From Dillenia suffruticosa (taxonomy: Eukaryota; Streptophyta; Magnoliopsida; Dilleniales; Dilleniaceae): a stretch of 64,000 nucleotides of DNA. Shown here in pieces: positions 21,753-31,214 of this stretch (position 1 is its first letter; every line of letters begins with the position of its first letter). The stretch is from assembly GCA_033439265.1 (NCBI GenBank), contig JAVTVX010000001.1, positions 18,618,608 through 18,682,607 of the forward strand, read 5' to 3'. A program made the translations under genes and the position numbers. The notes below the pieces were generated by a model. That model ran no database searches and was not told where the DNA came from. It saw only the letters and a program-made list of their open reading frames with translations.

Positions 21753-22442
21753 TATTCGTATCAAAAATCCAAATCCATGCACAACACATTTAGCTATCGT
21801 ATTGTGGTGTGTTGCGTTTAACCCATTTATAATCATGTCGTATTTACCTATTTAACCCATTTAATTTATAACCGAGTTAAAATAATACACTCAACACATT
21901 CATTTATCAATCCATTTTAATATGATTTTTGAATTCAACGAAATTTCTAAATACAAAATATCTATAAATAAAAAGATGATATCATTGATCACATTATTAC
22001 TATGTTTCTATTTTTACACAATTTTAACAAGTCAAATAGGTTGACTCATTAATTTTTACAGGACATGATCCATTTAATTTTCGTCGGGTCATCTTTTTAA
22101 TCTAGAAAGTTGACACGACACAACCCATTTCTAAATGGGTTGTAACTGTGTCAATTTGTTTATGACGATTCGATCGATCCAAACCCTCTAATTTTGCGTC
22201 GTGTTTGTGTCTTATGTCAGAAATTACTATCCCTAGTAATAATCTAAATAAATCTTGGCTTATAAAATATTTTAAAGTAAAAGTAATAAAAAAAGATAAA
22301 AACGATAAGATGGATAAAATAATTAAAAATAAATTTTAACTATTTAAATTTGTATGTCATGTAAAATGGGTAAAATGCTAAAAAAAATCAAAATGATTTT
22401 TTTTTAAGTCCAAATTTATTTTGGGTAGTTAATGTTTTTTGT

Positions 22443-22563
22443 CACTTTTGGATTATGAGTCGGCAAGTACCGTAAACAGCCAAAAACACCTCCCCACCGC
22501 TGACACTTTTGGATTATGTGTCACAACTACCGTAAACAGTCGAAAACACCTCCCCACAGCTGT
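22443..22563 (+). repeat. 61-bp tandem duplication upstream of a GNAT gene
   Basis: Copies at 22443-22503 and 22504-22563 share CACTTTTGGATTATG, ACCGTAAACAG and AAAACACCTCCCCAC. They lie 128-248 bp upstream of the ATG at 22691, so in the promoter or 5' UTR. Confidence 0.92.
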
Positions 22564-22690
22564 ACTAAATACTTTCAGAAAAAGATTCATCTTTTATTTC
22601 ATGACTCATACATACCTCTTCGATGTGAAGCCATATAGACTTCACCCCTAGCAGAGCACACATTCTGTGTTACTGCTTTTGAATCAAATT

Positions 22691-23203
22691 ATGAAGGTCA
22701 CACTGCGTCCATATGAATTAAGCGATATCGATGATTTCATGAAATGGGCATGCGACGATCTAGTTGTCCAGACAAGTAGGCTAAGACATTTCTCATCAAA
22801 GGAAGATGCACTGAGTTACTTCAAGGAAACCATATTGCCTCATCCATGGTACCGGGCGATATGCGAGGATGGCCGACCCATCGGGTTCATATGCGTGATG
22901 CCAGGGTCTAAAGAGGAGAGATGCAAGGGAGTGCTTGGCTATGCTCTCGGGTCGAAATATTGGAATCATGGCATAACAACGTTGGCAGTGAAGAAGGTTG
23001 TGTCAAGTGTGTTTCACGAGTTTCCAGAGATGAAGAGAGTGGAGGCCATCGTTGATGTGGACAATATGGCATCTCAAAGGGTCTTGGAAAAAGTTGGGTT
23101 TCTTAAGGAAGGTGTCCTTAGGAAATATGTCATTTGGGATAACAATAAGAATGCTGATGTTGTTGTGTATAGCTTTCTATCAACTGATCAAATATTAGTT
23201 TGA
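22691..23203 (+). CDS. GNAT-family N-acetyltransferase (RimJ/RimL type), intronless
   Basis: One open frame of 170 residues. The ATG at 22691 (MKVTLRPYELSD) is chosen because the first residues match the start of its paralogues; the frame upstream has no other ATG. It has the Acetyltransf_3 layout: an LRPYELSDIDDFMKWA start, LPHPWYRAIC, GRPIGFICVMPGS as a central strand, GYALGSKYWNHGIT as the acetyl-CoA-binding motif A region, and ASQRVLEKVGFLKEGVLRK as the conserved C-terminal motif. Relatives transfer acetyl from acetyl-CoA to an amine or protein N-terminus; the substrate of this plant subfamily is not known to me. It is the first of a five-locus tandem family reaching to 29860. Motif A is less Gly-rich (NHG) than in the paralogues (GKG, GQG). 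Confidence 0.92.
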   Translation: MKVTLRPYELSDIDDFMKWACDDLVVQTSRLRHFSSKEDALSYFKETILPHPWYRAICEDGRPIGFICVMPGSKEERCKGVLGYALGSKYWNHGITTLAVKKVVSSVFHEFPEMKRVEAIVDVDNMASQRVLEKVGFLKEGVLRKYVIWDNNKNADVVVYSFLSTDQILV

Positions 23204-24369
23204 TCACTTCCATATACGTGGTCAATTTATTATTATTACTTTTGGCTTCTTAATTTAATTATGCTTTTTGTCCACTATTTTGCTGCCTTAAGACTCATTT
23301 GATTCACAAAGTTGTCATAATTGATGTCCACTATGTTTGTCTACTCTTGGTCTTTTATGGCATGTTCAAATATTAACATTTAGTTAGTTCAATGATTTTT
23401 GTTTTATAAAATTTTGGGTTTGGATATTGTGTAATGAAAAAATAAATGTTTATAGAGTTTTGTTTTTAAGGGTTTGATCCGAATTAAATCAGATTTAGTC
23501 AAAATCAATATAGTTATCGGATACCATAGGTTATATATATATATGTATATAATAAATATAAAAATGAGAGCATAAGGACTTCAAAAATCATATCTTCTCA
23601 TTTGGTTAACTTAAAGTGCAGTATTGTTTTTATTAATTTGATATTCTAATTATCACATGTTAAATCATCATGATCATGGTCTTGTTATTATTATTAGAGG
23701 ATTCACTTAAGGGTTGTTTCTTAGCTTTGGCCCTCATGTGTCACCCTTGTATTGCACTCCAACTTGGTCATACACACCCTTACCAAACTTTCGTTAAAAA
23801 GCTCTATTAAGTTGATCACAATTCACAAATTCCTTCCTAAAAAAAACAACTAGAGATATTTTGGGAGCATGGTTGATAGAATTTCATCCCTTTTTTAAAT
23901 TGTTCAAAAGAACCAGAGCTAAATGGAGAACTCAATATGGAAAACCTCCCTCTAGCTAGAAGCAACCGATGGCATTTTTAAATTATATTAGTCATGAGTC
24001 AGTTTCTTTCCTGTCCATCACAAGAACCAACTTCAAGACTCATCAAGTGTGGTTTGGCTAACAAACAGATAGTTGACTCAATATGATGTGACGTTAAATT
24101 TCTTAACCAAGTTTTTAAATTTGACTCACGAGTTGGGTATAAAAAAAACTATGTTGGGACGATAGCCCCTTTAAATGCATCACTACAGAGTTATGTACGA
24201 AATTAACCCTTTAAAAAAAATTTTAAAACAATCTCGAGACCAAAATAATTCAGAATATAACCGCATTTTGTTGCGGGTTGAACCCGTAACACCACATGGC
24301 AACACTCAGTTGGTCGAATGGCACATGTCGTGTCTTGAAGACGCGACAACCCACCTATCGTGGCCACCC
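23204..24369. other. Intergenic, AT-rich
   Basis: Holds the 3' flank of the GNAT gene. SINE-like blocks (AATTAAATCAGATTTAGTC near 23480) suggest an old element at 23400-23530. No gene is recognised. Confidence 0.5.
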
Positions 24370-24880
24370 TATGGACCCTCCCTCCACTGCCTGCGGCGCT
24401 CCTCCCTCCCTCCCTCCCCTGCTCACAGCTCTCTCTCCCTCCCTCCCCTGCTTGCGGCGCTCTCCCTCCCCTCTTCCCCCCCCCCGCTCTCTCTCTCTCT
24501 CCCCCCGCTGCCCGCGACGCTCCTCCTTACCCGCTGCTCTCTCTCCCTCCCCCGTCCACGGCTCTGCTTCTCTCTCCCTCCCTCACCCCCACCCTCCCCC
24601 GCCCGCGACTGTCTCTTTATCTCTCCCCCCACAGCTGTCTCGCTTCCCCTCGCGACTCTCTCTCTCTCTCTCTCCCTCCCTCCCCCGTCCGTGGCTCTCT
24701 CTCTTCCCCTACCGCGGCACTCCTCTCCCTCTCTCCCCCCGTGACACTCCTCTCTTGCTCCCCCCCCCACGGCACTCCTCCCTCTCCCTCTCTCCCCCAT
24801 AGCCGCGGGAGCCTCCTTTTCCCTTCCTCCCCCCTGCCGCTCACTGTTGCGAGAGCCCTCTCCCTCCCTCCCTCCCGCAT
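24370..24880. repeat. C/T-rich degenerate minisatellite, about 510 bp
   Basis: The plus strand is almost pure pyrimidine, made of CCCTCCCTCCC and CTCTCTCTC runs. At irregular intervals of roughly 25-45 bp these are broken by GC-rich spacers such as GCCCGCGAC, GCGGCGCTC or CCGCGGCAC. Open frames in both directions are composition artefacts. GC content contrasts sharply with the AT-rich surroundings. Confidence 0.9.
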
Positions 24881-25275
24881 TGCCACTGGGCTATGTAGCA
24901 TCTTCAAGAAGCAGACATAGCCTATTGCGAGTTCAACTCATGAAAAGAGAGAGTCACAAACAGAATTATTTTTCATCAAAGGTTGTTTAGAATTTTTTTT
25001 CTTGTTTAGATCCGTACATGTCTTGCAACTACAAGTTTCAAATCGGATTAGCCGGTATATAATTTTGGATATCAGTTAGTATAGTACAAAAAAAATGTTT
25101 TTTGGCTAGAAAGTGACATCGACTCCGCAATATATTATCCAGGCTTTAGTTACTCATTCGTAAGGTAAGACCAGACCACGTCCACATAAAAATAAGTTTA
25201 CTTTTTAATAGTCTAACAACAATCAGCAGAAAGAATTCTTTCTGAGGCTGTTCATATCTTTTCTTTATCCATGCA

Positions 25276-25428
25276 AATGGGAGAAACTTGGGGTCTCAGA
25301 GGGTGCTAGAGAAGGCAGGATTTGAAAGAGAGGGTGTTTTGAGGAAGTGCATTATAAGGAAGAGTAATGGTAGAGATATGATCATGTTTAGTCTTCTGGC
25401 CACTGACTTGCAGCCTAAGTTGATTTGA
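25276..25428 (+). pseudogene. GNAT acetyltransferase, C-terminal fragment
   Basis: An open frame ending at TGA 25426-25428 reads GSQRVLEKAGFEREGVLRK, then SNGRDMIMFSLLATD. It is equivalent to the last about 48 residues of the intact GNAT genes nearby. No N-terminal part is found in the preceding kilobase, so it is a truncated duplicate. It is closest in wording to the gene at 29333 (GSQRVLEKVGFQKEG). Confidence 0.85.
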
Positions 25429-26172
25429 AATCTATACATAAAGTAGCAGTGTTATGCGAAAGGAAAATATACGTTTTCCTCGAATATTTGTGCAATTTCT
25501 AGTTCTCTGAGTGAATGTTATATTTTTCTTCTAAAATGAATACAAATCCTCCAATCTTTGCCCCCCCCCCCCGGGGTGAGGAGGAAAGGGGGAAGGGACA
25601 ACTGAAATGGCATTTATAAGTCAAAAATGCAATGTGCATGAGGACTATCCTTCCTTTTTTTTTTCTGTTATATGGGACTCACGAAAATCGTGATACGCGT
25701 ATCTATAAATATTCAAATACTAGATCTCAGAGAAGATATCTAAGCAAAAACTAACAATCGAGTGATCCTATAAGAACTATATATGGACTACTGCTGATTG
25801 TATACCTTTGATTCCGCATCCAAGGTTTGGAAAGGTCTTAATAGCTCATAAATGAAAGATTAGCTATGATTAACTTCAATAAATCATACCTGATTTTTTA
25901 AAATTTTTTCCCCACATCGAATATAAACCACGAAACCCAAAATAGAGTTCAATACAGAAAACAAGTGCAATAAAAACTCAAAAACTTTTCTGGATCTTTC
26001 TATTAAAATCAAGTGTAATATTTGCATTTACTAGTTTAATATCTAATATTTGAATCATCGGATGTCCCCGAGGGGACCTAATATTTGAATCATCAACTCG
26101 TATAATAGTAGGTTAATGTTTTTAGGGAGAGGGTTCACCATAATAGCTCACTACTGAGCTCCATCTGTAATA
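25429..26172. other. Intergenic between GNAT remnants
   Basis: No gene recognised. It contains a C run of about 12 at 25561-25572 followed by G-rich sequence. A repeated ATTTGAATCATCGG / CCTAATATTTGAATCATC phrase occurs near 26040-26095. Confidence 0.5.
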
Positions 26173-26307
26173 TGTTATGGATTTAAATAATGGATTCAAA
26201 TCTAAAAAAAAAATTCAATTTAAAAGATTGACCTGTTATGTAAAAGGATTTATTTAATTTAAAGATTATTTTATAATTATTGGAGATCCGATATGAGATT
26301 CGTAACA
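26173..26307 (-). mobile_element. Solo LTR of the TRIM family
   Basis: Read on the minus strand, it starts TGTTACGAATCTCATATCGG and ends AATCCATAACA. It matches the 136-bp LTRs of the complete TRIM at 27899-28348 along its whole length of 135 bp. Flanks TAATA and CAATA are a near-perfect 5-bp duplication. A lone LTR with target duplication is the usual result of LTR-LTR recombination. Confidence 0.8.
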
Positions 26308-26779
26308 CAATATTGCAATAACATGGCACACCCCTACCAAATATAAGTTAAAACTCTCCTTATGGGTCTTGTGTTAGATATAAACAAACTATTTTTATTG
26401 TTTAATTAATACTTTTAAACTAGAGTAGCCCAGAAGAGACTTCGATAGAGATAGCCTGTTTTCCTGATTTATTCCGGATGAGGAACCCCGAGTTTGTCTT
26501 TTATTTACTTTTTTGACCTTTTATTTGGTTATTGGGTACTAGTCACTTTGGACTTGGGCCTGCCACACAAAGAAAATAAAAATTTTTAATTCCTCCTTTT
26601 TCTATTTTATTTATAAATATAATAAATAATTTTTTATATTTAAAATTCTGTCTCAATCTCAAGTTGAATCTAGTTTTATCTTTTTCCAAACAAATCATGA
26701 GACAGGCATATAAGTAGGAGACTAGTATTGTGAGGTGTGACACAGTAAATCCCTCGAAGGAGAAAAAAAAAAAAGAAAA

Positions 26780-27500
26780 ATGAAGTGCTTGGTGGATGGA
26801 AATCACACTGTACCCGTATGATCTCTTCATGTAGATGACTTCAGCAAATGGGCTGGTGATGAAGAAGTGATCAAACAAAGCAGGCTAAGACATTTTCATC
26901 AAGAGAAGATGCTGTAAATTTAATGGACAATGTGATGCTACATCCATGGTACCGGGCAATATGCTTGAACAACAACCGTCCGATCGGGTTCGTGGCAATC
27001 GTGCCAGGATCAGGGCCTAGCATCTGCAGGGGAAGAATTAGTTATGCTCTTGGATCAAAATATTGATGGTCAAGGCGTAACAACCATGGCTGTCAAAGAA
27101 GTTGTGTCAAGTGCGTTTCAAGAGTTTCGGGGATATTGGAAACTATTGTTGATGTCCAAAGCAAGGTTTCTCAGAGGCTCTTGAAAACCAACGTCTGATG
27201 GTTCAGTCGGTTCAGGGATTGACGCCTCTTAATCATAAACGAGAGTTTGATTCCTTATAGAAATAGAAAAATTAGCGTTGGGAGACCTGTCCCTCAATTG
27301 GGTCCTATAAACGGTAAATCAAGATTAGTCGAGACGAAACCCTAAATATTGGGTTGGTGATCTAGCCATGATAAAAAAAAAATGAGACTCTTGGCAAAGG
27401 CTGGATTTCTGTGAGGTGTGTTGAGAAGGTATTGCTTTTGACAATATTGGGAATATTGCTGATGTTGTTGTGTTTGAGTCTTTTATCGACTGACCCAATT
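26780..27500 (+). pseudogene. GNAT acetyltransferase pseudogene, split by a SINE
   Basis: Collinear with the intact GNAT genes but in several frames. It has ITLYPYDLF, then a stop, then DDFSKWAGDEEV, SRLRHF, a shift, HPWYRAICLNNNRPIGFVA, SYALGSKY, another stop and shift, VSSAFQEF, and SQRLL. At that point a 200-bp SINE is inserted (27184-27383). The remaining GNAT piece (LLAKAGFL and a degenerate tail) follows to about 27500. Wording such as HPWYRAIC, SRLRHF and GSKYW is closest to the intact gene at 22691, so it is probably a duplicate of that gene. Confidence 0.9.
27184..27383 (+). mobile_element. SINE inserted in the GNAT pseudogene, with target duplication
   Basis: Flanked by GAGGCTCTTG (27174-27183) and GAGACTCTTG (27384-27393), a 10-bp duplication with one mismatch. 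The interior has an A-box-like TTCAGTCGGTTCAGGG, a B-box-like GAGTTTGATTCC, then GATTAGTCGAGACGAAACCC and an A tail just before 27383. The host GNAT reading fits across the two flanks, so both ends are well fixed. Confidence 0.88.
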
Positions 27501-27898
27501 CTCAATTGGTTCCTTGGTACTTGCCTGTTCTTGTAAAATATTCATTTTAGTACATGAATCCATGCTTGAAACTTATGTTCCTTTTATCTGGTCTTTCCTC
27601 GACATTTTTTTTTTAATCTTGAAGAAGCGTTTTGAGATGAGAGTTAAGAGTGAGATAAGAGATACCGAAAAGTCTGAGAGAGATCAAGAGAGAATGGAGA
27701 GAGAGGGGAAGGTTGAAAGTGAAGGGTTTTGAAACTACAGAGAGAGGGAGGAATGGAGTTTCCCCAATTCAGGTTCAGGGTTCGGGCCGAACCTTATGCT
27801 CAACCTTGGTCCGCACGGTTCAAGGTCAGAACCAACCGGTTGACCAGAGCCAATTTAAGGGTTTGGCCCGGTTACCAGGATTGCTCGGAACTGGTGCA

Positions 27899-28348
27899 TG
27901 TTATGAATCATATATCGGATCTCTATAAAATTATAAAATACTATTTAAATTCAATAGGTTCTCTCACTCAATATGTCAATTTTTTTTGACTGAGTTTTCC
28001 TATTGGTTTGAGTTCATTACTTAGATCCATGACAAATTAGTATCAGAGCATCTAGTCTAACATAGAAAAATGTTACCTGGAAGAGGGTTATCTGGAAGAG
28101 GACTACCTGGTGTCAGAGTGTGAGCCGTCCAAAGAGAAAAAAGACTACCCGTCAGAATAAAAACCGTCCAGATTGAGAGCCCTCCGTAGACGGTTTCTCA
28201 AGGGGAGGATAATGTTACGAATCTCATATTGGATTCCCAAGAAATTATAAAATACTACTTAAGTTTAATAGCCTTTTTCACTTAATAGATCGATCTTTTA
28301 TACTAAATTCTTTTATTGAGTTTGACTCTATTACTTGGGTTTGTAACG
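27899..28348 (+). mobile_element. TRIM retrotransposon (miniature LTR element), 450 bp, complete
   Basis: LTRs of 136 bp at 27899-28034 and 28213-28348 start TGTTA; the first ends in CA and the second in CG. Target duplications GTGCA lie at 27894-27898 and 28349-28353. Right after the first LTR comes TTAGTATCAGAGC, a one-mismatch version of the initiator Met tRNA primer site. AAGGGGAGGATAA just before the second LTR is the polypurine tract. The 178-bp interior has no coding capacity; it carries a short repeat (TACCTGGAAGAGG, TATCTGGAAGAGG). This is the definition of a TRIM, which moves using proteins of other elements. Confidence 0.92.
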
Positions 28349-28530
28349 GTGCACCCCCTTCCAAGAAAAGCAGTGCTGTCATCATGTAGATCCAAATGGC
28401 CTGCCTAAGGCCTCCCAACCCATAGTTCTGAGATAGGGCCCAAAGTTTGACATTTTTGTCCTAAAGGACTTTTCTTACAAAGGCGAATTGAATTTTGTGT
28501 TCTTCAACCAGAGTTGCCAAACAGGTGGAG

Positions 28531-29049
28531 ATGAGTACAACCCAGAACATCACACTTCGTCAATTTAAACTTACAGATGCAGATGATTTCATGAGTCTAG
28601 TAGGGGATGAAAAAGTGACCAAATTCACCAGATGGAAGACCTTCACATCCAAGCAAGAAGCACTTTCTTATATTAGGGATGTTTGCATCCCACACCCATT
28701 TTGCAGATCCATTTGCATGGATGACCAATGTATTGGGTACGTGTCGGTTAAAACAGGATCGGGGGATAAGAGCTGCAGAGCAGAGATTGGATACGCACTT
28801 GCCGCCAAGTACTGGGGCAAAGGGATTATGCCAAAGGCTTTGAAGATGGCTATGTCAATGGTGTTTAAGGAATTCCATAATTTGGTGAGGCTGCAAGCTT
28901 TTGTTGAAGTAGAGAACAAGTCATCTCAAAGGGTCTTGGACAAAATTGGATTTCAAAAAGAGGGTGTTTTGAGGAAGTATATGTACAACAAAGGTGAGAT
29001 CAAAGATTTGGTCATTTATAGTTTTTTGTCCAATAATCCCATTATTTGA
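28531..29049 (+). CDS. GNAT-family N-acetyltransferase (RimJ/RimL type), intronless
   Basis: 172 residues. The start at 28531 (MSTTQNITLRQFKLTD) aligns with the paralogues; the open frame upstream has no ATG. Conserved stretches are ITLRQFKLTDADDFMSL, IPHPFCRSICMDD, GYVSVKTGSGD, GYALAAKYWGKGIMPKAL (acetyl-CoA motif A with GKG), SSQRVLDKIGFQKEGVLRK and VIYSFLSN. The length matches single-domain GNAT proteins. It is expected to be a soluble acetyl-CoA-dependent acetyltransferase with unknown acceptor. The next paralogue begins 283 bp downstream in the same direction, a simple tandem duplication. The TRIM element ends 182 bp upstream, so its LTR could influence this promoter. Confidence 0.93.
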   Translation: MSTTQNITLRQFKLTDADDFMSLVGDEKVTKFTRWKTFTSKQEALSYIRDVCIPHPFCRSICMDDQCIGYVSVKTGSGDKSCRAEIGYALAAKYWGKGIMPKALKMAMSMVFKEFHNLVRLQAFVEVENKSSQRVLDKIGFQKEGVLRKYMYNKGEIKDLVIYSFLSNNPII

Positions 29050-29332
29050 GGATGGAGAGATTCATAAATATCTCAATTTTAACAAATCCATACATGTTTG
29101 CTGTTACTAAATTTTGGTGATGGATATGTTTTTCCCCAGTTTTCTAAGTCAAAATTAATCTCTTCTCCTACTAGTCAAGAAAGGCAGCTAGCAAGATTGG
29201 AACGTTTGTTGAATTCTTTTAATTACCAGAAAGAAGTAATAAATGGATCGTTGACCATAGGACAAACTTGAAACCCTATACCAAATATCACATAGTTTTT
29301 GACAATTTTTTGCTTCTATTTTCCATACTTCT

Positions 29333-29860
29333 ATGGACTTGTCTAGGATCTCCCTACGTCCCTTTAGACTTTCTGATGCCGATGACTTCATGTCATGGGC
29401 CAGTGATGATAGAGTAACCAAGTACCTAAGATGGAACACAATCACCTCTGGAGAAGAAGCATTGGCTCATCTCAGAGAGGTTGCTATACCCCATCCATGG
29501 CGTAGATCAATATGCCTTGATGATTGTTCGATTGGGTACATATCGATCAAGCAAGAATCGGGCGGTGATAAGCATCGAGCCAATATAGGGTACGGTGTGG
29601 GTGTGGAGTATTGGGGACAGGGCATAGTCACTGTGGCATTGAAACTGGCCTTGTCCAGTGTGTTCAATGAATTGCCAGATTTGGTGAGAATACAAGCTTA
29701 TGTTGAACAAGAGAACAAAGGGTCTCAAAGGGTGCTAGAGAAAGTTGGGTTTCAAAAGGAAGGGTTTTTGAGGAAGTATGGGTTCAATAAAGGTAAGATT
29801 AGAGACATGTTCATTTATAGCTTTTTGTCAAGTGATTCAGGTCAAATTCATGGCAACTAA
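29333..29860 (+). CDS. GNAT-family N-acetyltransferase (RimJ/RimL type), intronless
   Basis: 175 residues from the ATG at 29333. The start MDLSRISLRPFRLSDADDF has the family N-terminus. Then come IPHPWRRSICLDD, GYISIKQESGGDK, GYGVGVEYWGQGIVTVAL as motif A, VEQENKGSQRVLEKVGFQKE and MFIYSFLSS. It is more like the 28531 gene than the 22691 gene in IPHP, EQENK/EVENK and FQKEG wording. It is expected to be an acetyl-CoA-dependent acetyltransferase; the acceptor is not predictable. All motifs are intact and there is no intron, as in its paralogues. Confidence 0.94.
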   Translation: MDLSRISLRPFRLSDADDFMSWASDDRVTKYLRWNTITSGEEALAHLREVAIPHPWRRSICLDDCSIGYISIKQESGGDKHRANIGYGVGVEYWGQGIVTVALKLALSSVFNELPDLVRIQAYVEQENKGSQRVLEKVGFQKEGFLRKYGFNKGKIRDMFIYSFLSSDSGQIHGN

Positions 29861-30614
29861 ACACACAGTGTGCAATGCAATTATGCATTATAAGCTACAT
29901 ATATATTGAGATGCTTGAAGAGATTGAAGTATTTATCATATGATAATTATCAGATTCTTCTTGCTATTTTATTTTTTGTGTTGCTTTCTTTGTCACACTC
30001 TGGCTGAAATAATGGGAATTTGCTTGGCTTATTAATGCAGAAGAGAAAATATTAAAATTCTCGAATTTTATTATGAATAATTCAATATGGGGTGCTGCCA
30101 AGAGAAGAATGTTAAGATAAAATTTTTTAAATTTTACGATAATCAAAATATCAGATAACCTGTTAACTATAAAAAAAAAAGATTCGAATTTTACAAAATT
30201 AAACATATTCTACTTTAAATGATTTTCGATAATACAAGAATAATTTTTTGATAAAACTTTTTTGAAAAATAGATTGTCTTCAATTTTTTTTGAGCAGACA
30301 GATTTGTTTCAGGGAAGTTTTTACTCAGAGTTAGGTAAAGAATTAGAAGAAGACATGATGAAACTTTAAATTACGATAACTAACTAATTGGCAGGAGGGC
30401 TTGATTTGTGCCTTTTAGGTGCAAATCTTTCTCAAGTAGCCGAAACTTAAGCCCATGTTTCTAATGGTCCGAGTGAACAAGGAAACATATGTTCTTCAGA
30501 CATTTCAGAAGAAAGCATTTATGTGCTCTATTTGTATGGGAACAGTACATAGACCAGGTGCCCGCTAAAGAGTTGGAAGCGAGAGGAGGGGAACGTGGGA
30601 CGTTGTCCTTAAAT
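29861..30614. other. Intergenic, AT-rich
   Basis: 3' flank of the last GNAT gene, then AT-rich DNA with a possible degraded SINE-like copy near 30110-30235 (AATTTTACGATAATCAAAATATCAG). No gene is recognised. Confidence 0.5.
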
Positions 30615-31037
30615 TAGACTTGTAACCGGGCAGGTTCAAGGGCGGTTTCCGGAACCGCAAGCCGGGCTGGCTGCGGTTCCTATGCCAGTTTGGGTCAGTT
30701 CCAAAAATTTTTTAGTTGAACCGGCCTGGTCCACTGACCAGAACCAACGGGCCGGTTCACACCGGGCCGGGCCAGTTTGATCCGAAAAGGAGATGTAAAA
30801 TTGGAAAAAAAAAAAAAAAAAGAGGGACAAGGTGTCGTTGGAACCGGTTGGGCCGGGCCGGGCCGGTTCCGGTTCCGGTTCCATGTCTTGGCCAGTTTCC
30901 GGTTCCAAAATCTGTTAAACCGGCCTGGACCACTACAGTACCCCGGTTTGGGCCTGTCCGGATTACTATAGCTCGGATCTAATTCACGAATCTACTGGGT
31001 CTGTTTTTGGATCCAAACCGACCCGGACACATCTCTA
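30615..31037. mobile_element. hAT-like non-autonomous element rich in CCGGTT/GGTTCC repeats
   Basis: Ends TAGACTTGTAACCGGGCAGG (30615) and, inverted from 31037, TAGAGATGTGTCCGGGTCGG form imperfect terminal inverted repeats. Flanks CCTTAAAT (30607-30614) and CCTTAAAC (31038-31045) are an 8-bp duplication with one mismatch, diagnostic of hAT. The inside is filled with GGTTCCGGTTCC, GGGCCGGGCC and AACCGG motifs in both orientations, with an A run in the centre. No transposase is present. Confidence 0.85.
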
Positions 31038-31214
31038 CCTTAAACATTGATTGTAATCATAAATGTACTCAACTTGGGCAAACGCAGTGGATGATGAATT
31101 GAGACCCATGGACAAAGACGAATCAATATTGGCCTTCTCTTTTAATTCTGCCCCCTGGGTTTCGATCCAAGTTTTATTTTTCTCCTATCATGATTAACTA
31201 GATTTCATTATTAT

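Larger units (their letters stand above)
16633..22235. mobile_element. hAT-like non-autonomous element interrupted by a Ty1-copia insertion
   Basis: The left end TAGGAGGTGTCAATCGTGCC (16633) and the right end, read inverted as TAGGGATAGTAATTTCTGAC (from 22235), form imperfect terminal inverted repeats. They are flanked by 8-bp near-duplicates: GTAATAGT at 16625-16632 and GTAATAAT at 22236-22243. The interior right part has GACACGACACAACCC and related CGTGT-rich subterminal repeats, as in common plant hAT elements of the TAGGGRTGNCAAT type. Without the copia insertion the element would be about 525 bp and has no transposase, so it was mobilised in trans. Its left arm is only 46 bp because the retrotransposon landed near that end. 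Confidence 0.75.

Noticed and set aside
24175-24920. Overlapping open frames of 96-189 residues on both strands
   Set aside because: They exist only because the C/T-rich array lacks stop codons in several frames. Composition is Ser/Pro/Leu on one strand and Gly/Arg/Glu on the other, with no domain.
30636-30982. Open frames rich in Gly/Pro/Arg/Val
   Set aside because: Explained by the CCGGTT repeats of the hAT-like element.
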